Assembly (NCBI GenBank): GCA_015055625.1
Contig: SVHU01000024.1
Span: forward strand, 1 to 41,864
Direction: 5' to 3'
DNA length: 41,864 nucleotides
From: Clostridiales bacterium
GTDB taxonomy: Bacteria > Bacillota > Clostridia > Christensenellales > Pumilibacteraceae
This document shows positions 22,854 to 31,468 of this stretch, piece after piece (within the stretch, counting starts at the first letter, position 1; each line of letters begins with the position of its first letter). A model generated the notes under the pieces. That model worked only from the letters and a program-made list of their open reading frames with translations, was not told where the DNA came from and searched no databases. The position numbers were made by a program, and so were the translations under genes.

Positions 22854-24476
22854 ATGAGAGAGATTTTCCTTATTATTCCACTGCTTTTTAAGAGCGAATT
22901 CAGGAAAAAACCGGGTGAAAAACGCAGTCCTGTTATGGCTAATTTGATACTTGGCGCTCTTTTGCTGGTGTATTCCATAATCGGTGGAATACAAATGATT
23001 CCCACGTTTGACGCGCTTAGTAAAACAGGCTTGCTTGCAGGCTTTGTGTGTGTTATTTTCCTATTGTCCACACTAGTTTCCACTCTGTTTTCACTTGCGC
23101 CTATGTTGAGCTTGTTATACTTTTCAAAAGACGGCGAGTTTTATTTGCATTTACCGCTGAAATCATCCTCGGTGTACATGGCAAAAATGATATACCTTTA
23201 CGTTTCGCAGTTGTATATCAGCGCTCTTATTTGTGCGCCCATGCTGATTATTTTAGGCATAACGCAAAATCTTAGTTTTGCCTTTTACGCGCTAATCCTT
23301 ATCGGAGTACTGACAATCCCATTTTTAGGATTATTGCTTTCGTCGGTTTTAGCTCTCCCCATAATCGCGCTTTCTAAGTTTTTCAAAAACAGAGGAGCAG
23401 TGTCGTCTATTGCGTTGATACTAACGTTTGCGCTGGTAATAGGCGGATATATGGCGCTCACGTTATCTGGCGGATCTTTGTCGTCTGCGCAAACTGCCGA
23501 AATTATGACGCCCCTTATAAACACGGTAACAAACTTTGCAATTCCCTTTACCGCTATTGCAAACGCAAGTATGTTGTTGCCTCAAACGGCTTTTGGTTTG
23601 TATAGCGTAGAGGTTGCATTTTTAATAAATATCGCGGTTGTGATTGTCTTTTTCGCTCTCGTTGTTTTCCTGTCGTTGTTGGTAGGAAAAGCGTTTTATA
23701 ATAAAGGCGTATCAGCATTGTTGGAAAACCGTAAAAGTACACAAAAAGGCGATAACGTACTTAAGAAAAACAAACAATTCTCCACGTTATTAGCTCTGGA
23801 AGCAAAAACGGTAATGCGTAATTCTTCGCTGGCTTTTAACGTTGTTGGAAGCTTTATTTTATGTCCTGTTATGGCGGTAGCTTTAGCAATAGGAATGGAC
23901 GGAGATTTTTTAGGTTATATAGCGTTTGGAATGGTGTATGCAATAGTTGTGGGTATGGGCGTAAGCATGAATACTTGCGCGTGTATTGCATTTTCTAAAG
24001 ACGGCGAAAACTTTTACGCTATTAAATATTTACCGATAAATAAAAATAAAGTAATAGGCGCAAAGCTTGTTTTTCCGTGGCTTTTGTCCTCAACGTTTAC
24101 TATTGTTTCTATAATAATCGCGCTTATTATTATGAAGCAAGATTGGTATCATTATTTCGCCATCATTCCCATACCCTTGCTTTCGTTAGGAATGTCTGCT
24201 ATGGATATGCTGTGGGATCTAAGACGGCCAAATCTTAGTTGGCACTCGGTGTCCGAGCTTGCAAAAAGCACCTCAAATGTATTAGTACCCACGTTTATAG
24301 GTCTTGGTCTGATGGGTGTACTGCTCGTTGCAATAGTGTCCTTTTTAGTAATATTTTTCGAGCTTGGATATCTGTTTGCGTATGTATTCGTATTTCTTGT
24401 AGGCATAACTTTATCCGCCATATTCGTACCCTTGCTTTTTAAGAAGGGTGAAAAAATGATAGAAAAAGTTGAATAA
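22854..24476 (+). CDS. Large ABC exporter permease subunit
   Basis: A 540-residue polytopic membrane protein with about 12 hydrophobic segments in two halves (for example ANLILGALLLVYSIIGGIQM, FVCVIFLLSTLVSTLFSLAP, then VGSFILCPVMAVALAIGMDG and, last, VFVFLVGITLSAIFVPLLF). It has the look of permeases paired with EcsA/YxlF-like ATPases, with a cytosolic FSKDGEFYLHLPLK motif and a matching FSKDGENFYAIKYLPI in the second half, which shows that the two halves are internally repeated. The gene begins three bases after the ATPase stop and ends at a strong terminator. Function: exporter of unknown cargo. Confidence 0.88.
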   Translation: MREIFLIIPLLFKSEFRKKPGEKRSPVMANLILGALLLVYSIIGGIQMIPTFDALSKTGLLAGFVCVIFLLSTLVSTLFSLAPMLSLLYFSKDGEFYLHLPLKSSSVYMAKMIYLYVSQLYISALICAPMLIILGITQNLSFAFYALILIGVLTIPFLGLLLSSVLALPIIALSKFFKNRGAVSSIALILTFALVIGGYMALTLSGGSLSSAQTAEIMTPLINTVTNFAIPFTAIANASMLLPQTAFGLYSVEVAFLINIAVVIVFFALVVFLSLLVGKAFYNKGVSALLENRKSTQKGDNVLKKNKQFSTLLALEAKTVMRNSSLAFNVVGSFILCPVMAVALAIGMDGDFLGYIAFGMVYAIVVGMGVSMNTCACIAFSKDGENFYAIKYLPINKNKVIGAKLVFPWLLSSTFTIVSIIIALIIMKQDWYHYFAIIPIPLLSLGMSAMDMLWDLRRPNLSWHSVSELAKSTSNVLVPTFIGLGLMGVLLVAIVSFLVIFFELGYLFAYVFVFLVGITLSAIFVPLLFKKGEKMIEKVE

Positions 24477-24483
24477 AACAACT

Positions 24484-24519
24484 AAAACCGTTGCGTTTTC
24501 AAAAGCGTAGCGGTTTTTT
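24484..24519 (+). terminator. Intrinsic terminator of the rarA-ABC operon
   Basis: AAAACCGTTGCG, a loop, CGTAGCGGTTTTTT: a 12-bp stem with two G-U pairs and a T run. Between here and the tetR promoter at 24833 I see no gene, only AT-rich DNA. Confidence 0.9.
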
Positions 24520-24832
24520 CTTCGGCTTAGACTCAGCAGTAGTGTTAATCAACCATTTGCAGTGTCTAAGCCTTTTATTATAAAAATAAATATTACTTAT
24601 CAATAATATTTCTTTATTTTTTTATTATACGCGGGCGCACATTTATGTATCTATATCATAAAATAAATGGTATACGCTAAATATTTTGCGCGGTTTGTAT
24701 ACGGACGTTTGTTTTTTTTACTCACTAATTTCATTCTATTATTTTTACCTAAAATATGCGTTTTTGCCTTTTCAAAGCAACATTCCTTTTTAATTTTCTT
24801 AAAAAATATCGAAAAATCTTTTTGAAAACTAC

Positions 24833-24862
24833 TTGACAAACTACTAGGATATATGCTAATAT
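24833..24862 (+). promoter_or_regulatory. Promoter of the tetR-lipoprotein operon
   Basis: TTGACA (24833-24838), 18-base spacer, TAATAT (24857-24862). Confidence 0.75.
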
Positions 24863-24873
24863 AGGATATATCC
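24848..24873. promoter_or_regulatory. Probable TetR operator: GGATATAT dyad across the -10
   Basis: GGATATAT (24848-24855) and its complement ATATATCC (24866-24873) flank and overlap the -10 hexamer. The right end is also a self-complementary GGATATATCC (24864-24873). This is the expected position for autoregulation by the TetR protein encoded immediately downstream. Confidence 0.65.
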
Positions 24874-24925
24874 AAGAAACAAAACGCGTTCGGTTTGATA
24901 AAAGGAAATAAAAAAGGAGAGAAAA

Positions 24926-25633
24926 ATGGCGAGAAGTATAAACATAACAAAGCTAGAAATTATACAAACGGCAACGCGCTTATTTTTTAGTCAAGGTTTT
25001 TCAAAGACTACGGCTTCCCTTTTGAGCAAAGAAGTGGGAATAAGCACGGGCAATCTGACTTTTTACTTTCCTACCAAAGAGCATATATTACAAGTGTTGG
25101 TTGAGATGATGTGTGAATTTCAGTGGAAAATAATGGAAGAGCACACCGACGAGGGTAAGAGTTCGTTGCTTTCGTACTGTTTAGAGCTTGCCACAATGGT
25201 GGCGATAAGTGAAGAGAACGAGCAGATGCGAGATTTTTACCTATCCTCTTACACATTGCCTATGACTTTAGAGATTATCAGAGAAAACGATCTACAAAAA
25301 ACCAAGCAGGTTTTTGGGGAGTATTGCAAAGACTGGAAGGAAGATCAGTTTGTAGAAGCCGAAACGATAGTGTCGGGTATTGAGTACGCAACGCTTATGA
25401 CTACAAAACATTCGGCGCAAATCGACAAGAGAGTGGAAGGCGCGCTAAGAGCGATAATGCTTTTTTACGGAGTTCCTGAGGAAATTCGGGATAAAAAGAT
25501 AGCAAAAATATTGGCTATGGACTACAAGACGATAGGCAAGAGGATGTTAGAAAGCTTTAAGACTTTTGCGGAAGAAACAACAGAAAACGCAATCGAAGAA
25601 AAAATAAATAGTATAAGAAATAAAAACAAATAA
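24926..25633 (+). CDS. TetR-family transcriptional regulator
   Basis: A 235-residue regulator. The N-terminal 60 residues are a clear TetR helix-turn-helix: EIIQTATRLFFSQGFSKTTA, then VGISTGNLTFYFPTKEHIL. The rest is the variable ligand-binding bundle. A ribosome site AAAAGGAGAG precedes the ATG. It is the first gene of an operon with three lipoproteins (10, 19 and 14 bases between genes), so it likely controls them together with itself, by the dyad at 24848-24873. The inducing signal is unknown; envelope stress or a lipophilic compound would fit an all-lipoprotein operon. Confidence 0.92.
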   Translation: MARSINITKLEIIQTATRLFFSQGFSKTTASLLSKEVGISTGNLTFYFPTKEHILQVLVEMMCEFQWKIMEEHTDEGKSSLLSYCLELATMVAISEENEQMRDFYLSSYTLPMTLEIIRENDLQKTKQVFGEYCKDWKEDQFVEAETIVSGIEYATLMTTKHSAQIDKRVEGALRAIMLFYGVPEEIRDKKIAKILAMDYKTIGKRMLESFKTFAEETTENAIEEKINSIRNKNK

Positions 25634-25643
25634 GGAGAAGAGT

Positions 25644-26615
25644 ATGAAAAAATTATTTTTATCAGTTACGGCGATAATCATGGTGCTTGTGAGCGCGTTT
25701 TCGCTTGTAGGATGTTCTCAATCTGGCTCAAACGAAACTGAAGTTACTCACGAAGAATTCTTTACGGCGTATAGCAACACTGCTCAAGAATTTATAAGCG
25801 CGTTCGAGTATGATAATGTCAACGGAGCTGCTCACGTTGGTAAAGATATTACCATAACGATTGTTAGTAAGTCGTTTAATGAAAATATATCTGAGCTTGA
25901 CTTTAAAGAAACTGTTGACGGCGAGCTTAAGAATGAAAAAGTAGTAGTTTATAAACATGAATTAGAAAAAAACGTAAAGTTTTCGCTAAAGAATATTGAC
26001 GGTGTATCATTTATAAGTTGCGACGTTTCTAAAATTGAAGAAACACAAAATGTAGAATTGGACGGAAATTCTATGCTTATTACCAAGAATAGAGAGTTAA
26101 CTTGCAACTTAGCGTGGAGTATGGGAAAGAATAGCGAGGGATACTACATAGCAGTAACTTATGAAGAAATTGTAAAAAACACTGACTATGAAGATACAAC
26201 CAGTAGTTTTGAAAAATATATGTATTATGAGAGTGAAGAAGAGTACATAGAAAAAGTAAGCGCTGTTTTATCTAAGTTACATAATGACTATACTAGTGGC
26301 ATATTTTATTACGATTCGGGAGTGTATTTTAATCAAATAAGCAAAGACGGTGATAAATTGATTAGCACGGATATTTACGATCACGCTATTCTTGACGAAG
26401 GTAGTGAGTATTTTTACGTTGATATGCAACTTTACGAGGTAGAAGAAGGTGAAAGCTTACTATATTCTACACAATTAGAAGAGGTTACAGAGTATCATGA
26501 GATTGCTACCGAGATGACGTGTATGATTGATAAAAGCGCTGACGTGAATGTTTTTAACGACTTTGAAGGGTTCGAAGAAGATACATTAGACATCAACACT
26601 ATAATGCAATTATAA
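25644..26615 (+). CDS. Lipoprotein, first of three in the TetR operon
   Basis: A 323-residue lipoprotein: MKKLFLSVTAIIMVLVSAFS, lipobox LVGC with Cys24, then a Ser/Gly linker. The mature part is acidic with alternating strands (KDITITIVSKSFNENISEL, ELTCNLAWSMG, GYYIAVTYEEIVKN) and no domain I recognise. The other two genes share its layout (signal, Ser-rich linker, about 280 residues of beta-rich acidic sequence, ending with a short helix), so they are probably divergent paralogues. The ribosome site is AAGGAGAAG. It is likely anchored to the outer face of the membrane. Confidence 0.85.
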   Translation: MKKLFLSVTAIIMVLVSAFSLVGCSQSGSNETEVTHEEFFTAYSNTAQEFISAFEYDNVNGAAHVGKDITITIVSKSFNENISELDFKETVDGELKNEKVVVYKHELEKNVKFSLKNIDGVSFISCDVSKIEETQNVELDGNSMLITKNRELTCNLAWSMGKNSEGYYIAVTYEEIVKNTDYEDTTSSFEKYMYYESEEEYIEKVSAVLSKLHNDYTSGIFYYDSGVYFNQISKDGDKLISTDIYDHAILDEGSEYFYVDMQLYEVEEGESLLYSTQLEEVTEYHEIATEMTCMIDKSADVNVFNDFEGFEEDTLDINTIMQL

Positions 26616-26634
26616 ATGAAGGAGAGAGAGTTTT

Positions 26635-27543
26635 ATGAAAAAGAAATTTTTAGTAATAGTATCGTTTATACTATCTATCATATTTGTATTTGCTTTTGCA
26701 GGATGTTCTCAGACTTCTACGTCTTCGTCTGGTAGTTCGGTTAGCATGGACGAATACTTAAATAGTAGAAAGATTGCTGTAAGAAACAATATTGAAAATA
26801 GAAGAGAGGATAACTTCAAGCTAACGACCGTAACTGCCAGTCAAAAGATTGCGGGAGGTATAAACATAACTGCGTCGTATGAACAAGACGGTGAAACGGT
26901 GTTAAAATCTTTCGCAACACAAGAATTGTCGAAAACCGTAGATTGCGTTTTAGTGTACGAAGTTAAGGACGGCGTAGTTAAGTTTAACTATGAGTATAAG
27001 AGTGAAGAAATAGTTTTTAATAGAAATCTTGACGAAAACTACGAAATTGAAGAAAGCAAAGAGGAACAAAAGTTCGACGTCTTTTTTACCGTGGTTTACG
27101 AGGGCGAAGAAATGAGATTGTATATGTTTGACAATCTTAATCCTGAAAACAACGCGTACGTTGTAACGACTGCAAATGATATTCATTATTTTGTAAAAGT
27201 GGTTTTGAATGAACCGTATGATACGGTTTGCGAATCTACTTCGTCTTATGGAGCGGGCTTTTTGTATAGAGATGGAGATTACGTAGGCTTGGAAGTTCCC
27301 GTTTTTTACAATATTAAAGCAGATGAGTCGGAAGTATCTGCAATGTATGCGAAAAGCGCAATTGACACAAAAGGAAATATAAAAACAGAGAATTATACGT
27401 ATGATTTAGAACGTACAAATGAGAACGAATTTTATATGAACGAGGAAAGGCTTGTAATTGACGTTAAGTATGGCGGATCTTTTAAGAGTAAAAATACGTC
27501 AAACATTGTTCAAGGCAATTTTGATATTTTGGATTGGTTTTAA
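26635..27543 (+). CDS. Lipoprotein, second of three in the TetR operon
   Basis: A 302-residue lipoprotein: MKKKFLVIVSFILSIIFVFA, lipobox FAGC with Cys24, and the linker SQTSTSSSGSS. The mature sequence is beta-rich and acidic (KIAGGINITASYEQDGETV, KFDVFFTVVYEGEEMRLYMF, YVVTTANDIHYFVKVVL). No family recognised. The ribosome site AAGGAGAGAG is strong. Confidence 0.85.
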   Translation: MKKKFLVIVSFILSIIFVFAFAGCSQTSTSSSGSSVSMDEYLNSRKIAVRNNIENRREDNFKLTTVTASQKIAGGINITASYEQDGETVLKSFATQELSKTVDCVLVYEVKDGVVKFNYEYKSEEIVFNRNLDENYEIEESKEEQKFDVFFTVVYEGEEMRLYMFDNLNPENNAYVVTTANDIHYFVKVVLNEPYDTVCESTSSYGAGFLYRDGDYVGLEVPVFYNIKADESEVSAMYAKSAIDTKGNIKTENYTYDLERTNENEFYMNEERLVIDVKYGGSFKSKNTSNIVQGNFDILDWF

Positions 27544-27557
27544 GGAGGGGGTAGTAT

Positions 27558-28520
27558 ATGAAAAAACTTATTAAATTTATAGCAATAATATTTGCTCTTG
27601 TTTTATCCATAACGACCTTCGTTGCTTGCGATTCGGGATCTTCTGGATCGTCTAAAGAGAAGATTTCTTTAAGTGAATTTACGTTAAGCAAAGCAGAATT
27701 GCTTAAAAGCTATATGCCCAAAGAGTATGACCTTATCGAGGATTATTCGATGCGTCAGTTTTATAGTTTCAAGTCGCTCAACACGGAGGAAAGCGAAATT
27801 GTTCCGGAAGGTGAACAAGATGCTATTTTACTTACAATAGAATCAGAAACCGTTGTAGTTGAAGAAAAAACTCTTGACGTAAAAAGGGTTAACGAGGACG
27901 TATTCATTACCGTGTGTTTTTATGAAGAAACTAATCAGTATGAGCGAAGCTTTGGCGAAAATGCGAATGAGGATGAGAACGTCAACATTTCTAAAACTTA
28001 TTATCAAACAGGAAAAAATGATAGAGGTTATTACTTATTTTATACGATAGAAACTATTGGTTCAACGAATTCATATATCAGTAGCAGTATTGAAAACTAT
28101 TGTCAGTATTTTAAGGATAGAGAAAGTTATATTGAGTTTTTAATGCTAAATTTAATAACCGGATTTGGTAATAGCAGTTTTGACGTATTAGATTATTCCA
28201 ATTACTATCATTCTTTATCAAAAATCGATGGTGGGGTGGAGATGATGGTAATGAATGCTAATTACTCTGCAAGTCCAGGGTATAGTAGTATAGTAAATTC
28301 GTTTTTCAAGGTTCACTATACAAATGACGGAATTTATACTGAGTCTAATAATGATTTGTATAGTGATTATTTCACAGCGAAATCTACGACGCAAACTCAA
28401 CTTATTATGAACGTTGAGTATGCTTCTAAATACGATATTGTTGAGTTTGACGATAATAAGTGCGAGGAGTCGAATAAAAACTTTTTAGGAACAATTTTCG
28501 AGAAATACCACAGTTTATAG
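27558..28520 (+). CDS. Lipoprotein, third of three in the TetR operon
   Basis: A 320-residue lipoprotein: MKKLIKFIAIIFALVLSITT, lipobox FVAC with Cys24, and the linker DSGSSGSS. The body resembles its two neighbours in length and composition (acidic and Tyr-rich, for example ERSFGENANEDENVNISKTY and GYYLFYTIETIG). The motif 'G.(Y/K)GYY(L/I)..T.E.I' near residue 155 also occurs in the first lipoprotein (SEGYYIAVTYEEI), which supports a shared origin. It ends the operon before a strong terminator. Confidence 0.85.
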   Translation: MKKLIKFIAIIFALVLSITTFVACDSGSSGSSKEKISLSEFTLSKAELLKSYMPKEYDLIEDYSMRQFYSFKSLNTEESEIVPEGEQDAILLTIESETVVVEEKTLDVKRVNEDVFITVCFYEETNQYERSFGENANEDENVNISKTYYQTGKNDRGYYLFYTIETIGSTNSYISSSIENYCQYFKDRESYIEFLMLNLITGFGNSSFDVLDYSNYYHSLSKIDGGVEMMVMNANYSASPGYSSIVNSFFKVHYTNDGIYTESNNDLYSDYFTAKSTTQTQLIMNVEYASKYDIVEFDDNKCEESNKNFLGTIFEKYHSL

Positions 28521-28523
28521 AAT

Positions 28524-28568
28524 TAAAAATATGGAACCAATCGCTTTTGATTAGTTCCATATTTTTTT
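28524..28568 (+). terminator. Intrinsic terminator of the TetR operon
   Basis: AAAAATATGGAAC, a mismatch, AATC, loop, GATT, mismatch, GTTCCATATTTTTTT. A long stem with a T run. The second TIR element begins at the next base. Confidence 0.92.
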
Positions 28569-28740
28569 AGGCTCTGTCCCAATCTACGGTTGATTTTGGA
28601 CGGAAAGCCCACTACGAAATACTGCGTAATTTACTCAGTTACGTACCCTGCAGGTACGCGCCTTCGTAAAACTTGTCTTTCTTGTGATTTTCTCGTCAAA
28701 CCGCCTTATGGCTAATCAACCATATTTTGTGACATAGCCT
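28569..28740. mobile_element. MITE-like element with 26-bp terminal inverted repeats (copy 2)
   Basis: The left end (28569-28594) and the inverted right end (28715-28740) agree at 21 of 26 positions; they begin AGGCTCTGTCCCAA and AGGCTATGTCACAA. The interior holds CGTACCCTGCAGGTACG (a hairpin tip) and CTTGTCTTTCTTGTGATT... shared with copy 1. There is no ORF. A further GTTACATAGCCT lies at 28749-28760, right at the 3' end of the next gene, so a second right end may be present in tandem. No clear target duplication except the flanking T runs. Confidence 0.7.
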
Positions 28741-28759
28741 TTTTTATTGTTACATAGCC

Positions 28760-29500
28760 TTATTTTTCTTGTGGTATAAAGTTTTCAAAAATGTAGTTGT
28801 CGCAGTGGGGAAGAACTTTGTCCGTTTCCGCTTGATTTTCGGTTGTCCAGGCAATAACTGGCGCGTTGTATTTTTTAACGTACTTGTTAACGTACTTATT
28901 TGGCAAACATTCGTGTCGATAGGTAATAAAGTCGGGTTTTGCAATGTTATTAAGCAACATTCTTGACAAAACGTAGCGCTTAATAAAAGAGGGTAGCTGA
29001 TGTTTTTTAAACAAAGCCGAAAGTATACCGCGCTTTATTTGAGGCGCGTGGTGGCGAAAGTATTCTAATACGAATGGATTAAATGCCTGAATTGCGTATT
29101 CGCCCTTATAAGAGCGTAATAGCTCTATGGTTTTATCTTCCAAAGCTCCTGGTTTGCCCTCGTTTTTAATCTCTATCAAAAGAGGTGTTCTTCCGTCTAC
29201 AAAATCCAAAACTTGCTTAAACGTAGGGATTTTTTGATCGCTGTTTTTCAAGCGTATATTGTCTAGGTCCGAAAGTGTGAGAGTACTTGCATATCTGTCT
29301 TCTCCTGTCATTCTTGCAAGCTTATCGTCGTGAAAGACAATAACAGTACCGTCGTCTATAAGTCTTACGTCTAGCTCGATAGCGTAGCCGTATTTAATGG
29401 CGTTTTCGTAAGCGGATAGCGAGTTTTCGGGAATTTCTTCGTTGTGCAAGCCTCTATGCGCTATGGGCGTTTTGCATAACCAGGATTGTTTCAAGTCCAT
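28760..29500 (-). CDS. Glycerophosphodiester phosphodiesterase
   Basis: A 246-residue cytosolic enzyme of the GDPD/UgpQ family, which hydrolyses glycerophosphodiesters to sn-glycerol-3-phosphate and an alcohol. The catalytic and metal residues are in place: HRG (15-17), Glu25-Asn26-Ser27, ELDV (Glu41, Asp43) and FHD (His56, Asp57). Later LLIEIKNEG supplies the remaining metal-binding Glu/Lys. The length is normal for the short soluble form, and no signal peptide is present. It is convergent with the TetR operon and separated from it by the TIR element. The ribosome site GAGG is weak. Confidence 0.93.
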   Translation of the reverse strand: MDLKQSWLCKTPIAHRGLHNEEIPENSLSAYENAIKYGYAIELDVRLIDDGTVIVFHDDKLARMTGEDRYASTLTLSDLDNIRLKNSDQKIPTFKQVLDFVDGRTPLLIEIKNEGKPGALEDKTIELLRSYKGEYAIQAFNPFVLEYFRHHAPQIKRGILSALFKKHQLPSFIKRYVLSRMLLNNIAKPDFITYRHECLPNKYVNKYVKKYNAPVIAWTTENQAETDKVLPHCDNYIFENFIPQEK

Positions 29501-29631
29501 AAAAACCTCAATTTCAAAAAATATTCCACAAGATTATACAACATTTCTTTTGAAAAATCAAGAATTTTGTTTATACTTAAAAAAGGTTGTGTTTATTCTT
29601 AATGTTTTTACATTCAACTAAATCAAAATAA

Positions 29632-29660
29632 TTGCATTTTTTTGTAGTTTATAATATAAT
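29632..29660 (+). promoter_or_regulatory. lepA promoter that leaves almost no leader
   Basis: TTGCAT (29632-29637), 17-base spacer, TATAAT (29655-29660); an overlapping TATAAT is at 29650-29655. With the usual 7-base gap, transcription begins at about 29667, next to the ATG at 29668. No Shine-Dalgarno is present. Confidence 0.72.
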
Positions 29661-29667
29661 ATATGCT

Positions 29668-31467
29668 ATGAGTAACCAAAATAACATTAGAAATTTTTGC
29701 ATAATAGCCCACATTGACCACGGTAAAAGTACGCTTGCCGACAGACTTATAGAAGTTACGGGAACAAAAACCAAGCGTGAGATGGAAGATCAGATTTTAG
29801 ACTCTATGGAAATAGAGCGAGAGCGTGGTATTACCATTAAGCTTACCCCTGTTAGAATGAAGTATAACTATGAGGGGGAGGAGTATACTCTCAATCTTAT
29901 TGATACGCCTGGACATGTGGACTTTACAAACGAGGTTTCACGTTCGCTCGCGGCTTGCGAGGGAGCGATTTTGATCGTTGATGCAACTCAAGGCGTAGAA
30001 GCTCAAACGCTTGCAAACGTTTATCTTGCAGTTGATAACGATTTAGAAATATTACCTGTAATCAACAAAATAGATTTGCCCTCCGCTCAGGTTGAGGCAA
30101 CAAGAAAAGAGATTGAGGACGTTATTGGAATAGAAGCCTCTGATGCCCCTGCAATTAGCGCGAAAGACGGCATTAATATCGAATCGGTTTTAGAGCAAGC
30201 AGTGCTCACTTTCCCCCCGCCCAAAGGCAACGTAGACGCGCCGTTAAAAGCGCTTATCTTCGACTCGTTCTACGATAACTATCTTGGAGCGGTTTGTCTT
30301 GTTCGTATTATCGACGGAAAGATAAAAGGCGGAATGAAAATCAGAATGATGCACAAGCACAAAGAGTTCGATTGCGTAGAGGTAGGCGTGTTCAGCCCCG
30401 AAATGCAAAAGACCGATTGTTTGCAAGCTGGCGACGTAGGCTACGTTTGCGCAAGCATTAAAAACGTAGAAGACACAGCCCCTGGTGACACCATAACAGA
30501 TGCAACCAACCCCACAAAAGAGCCGTGTCCTGGATATAAACCTGTTCAGCCCGTGGTTTATTGCGGAATTTTCCCAGTTGATGGATCTAAGTATAACGAG
30601 CTTAAAGATGCGCTTGAAAAGCTTAAACTTTCAGATGCAGCGTTGTTTTTCGAGCCCGAAGTTTCCACAGCGTTAGGCTTTGGCTTTAGATGCGGATTTT
30701 TGGGGCTTTTGCACATGGAAATAATAGAGGAGCGACTTGAAAGAGAGTTTAACCTCGACCTTATTACCACTGCGCCCTCAGTTAATTATAACGTTTACAA
30801 AACGAACGGCGAAATGCTAACGGTTACCAATCCTTCAAATCTTCCCCCGGTAGTTGAGATTGACCATATAGAAGAACCTGTCGTTACGGCGTATATTTAT
30901 ACACCGCCCGAGTATATTGGTTCTATTATGGAGCTTTGTATGGAAAAGCGCGGAGTGTCGGTAGATATGACGTATCTTGATAGTACCCGTGTTAAAATGC
31001 ATTTCGAGATTCCGCTCAACGAAATAGTTTTCGACTTTTTTGACGGACTTAAGAGTAGAACGAGAGGTTATGCAAGCTTAGATTATGAGATTAAAGGTTA
31101 TGAAAAGAGCGAACTCGTCAAGCTTGATATTCTTCTTAACAATGACGTGTGCGACGCGCTTTCTCTTATCGTGCACCGCGACAAAGCGTATGGAAGAGGT
31201 AGAGCGCTTGCTGAAAAACTAAAAGAAGTTATTCCTCGTCAGCTTTTCGAAATTCCCATTCAAGCCGCAATCGGTGGGAAAATTATCGCTAGAGAAACCG
31301 TAAAAGCAATGCGTAAAGACGTGCTTGCAAAGTGTTACGGCGGTGATATTTCTAGAAAGAAAAAGCTTTTAGAAAAGCAAAAGGAAGGTAAAAAACGTAT
31401 GCGTCAGGTTGGTTCTGTCGAGATACCGTCCGAGGCGTTTATGTCCGTCCTTAAAATTGATACCTGA
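29668..31467 (+). CDS. lepA: Elongation factor 4 (LepA)
   Basis: A 599-residue translational GTPase, the normal length for LepA. G1 AHIDHGKS is at 14-21, with the switch region [10 protein letters not shown]3 DTPGH and G4 NKIDLP. LepA-specific features follow: domain CTD with [13 protein letters not shown], and the end [20 protein letters not shown] followed by [10 protein letters not shown]. LepA binds the ribosome and promotes back-translocation or aids initiation and assembly. I set the start at 29668 ([17 protein letters not shown]), since a start further upstream at 29632 would be inside the promoter. The hemW gene begins one base after the stop. Confidence 0.96.
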   Translation: MSNQNNIRNFCIIAHIDHGKSTLADRLIEVTGTKTKREMEDQILDSMEIERERGITIKLTPVRMKYNYEGEEYTLNLIDTPGHVDFTNEVSRSLAACEGAILIVDATQGVEAQTLANVYLAVDNDLEILPVINKIDLPSAQVEATRKEIEDVIGIEASDAPAISAKDGINIESVLEQAVLTFPPPKGNVDAPLKALIFDSFYDNYLGAVCLVRIIDGKIKGGMKIRMMHKHKEFDCVEVGVFSPEMQKTDCLQAGDVGYVCASIKNVEDTAPGDTITDATNPTKEPCPGYKPVQPVVYCGIFPVDGSKYNELKDALEKLKLSDAALFFEPEVSTALGFGFRCGFLGLLHMEIIEERLEREFNLDLITTAPSVNYNVYKTNGEMLTVTNPSNLPPVVEIDHIEEPVVTAYIYTPPEYIGSIMELCMEKRGVSVDMTYLDSTRVKMHFEIPLNEIVFDFFDGLKSRTRGYASLDYEIKGYEKSELVKLDILLNNDVCDALSLIVHRDKAYGRGRALAEKLKEVIPRQLFEIPIQAAIGGKIIARETVKAMRKDVLAKCYGGDISRKKKLLEKQKEGKKRMRQVGSVEIPSEAFMSVLKIDT

Positions 31468-31468
31468 A

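Noticed and set aside
28746-28760. Target-site duplication for the TIR element.
   Set aside because: The flanks share only T runs; the extra GTTACATAGCCT is better read as a second right-end copy.
31409-31468. Longer N-terminus for HemW starting inside lepA.
   Set aside because: It would add 20 residues unlike any HemW; the ATG at 31469 gives the standard beginning.
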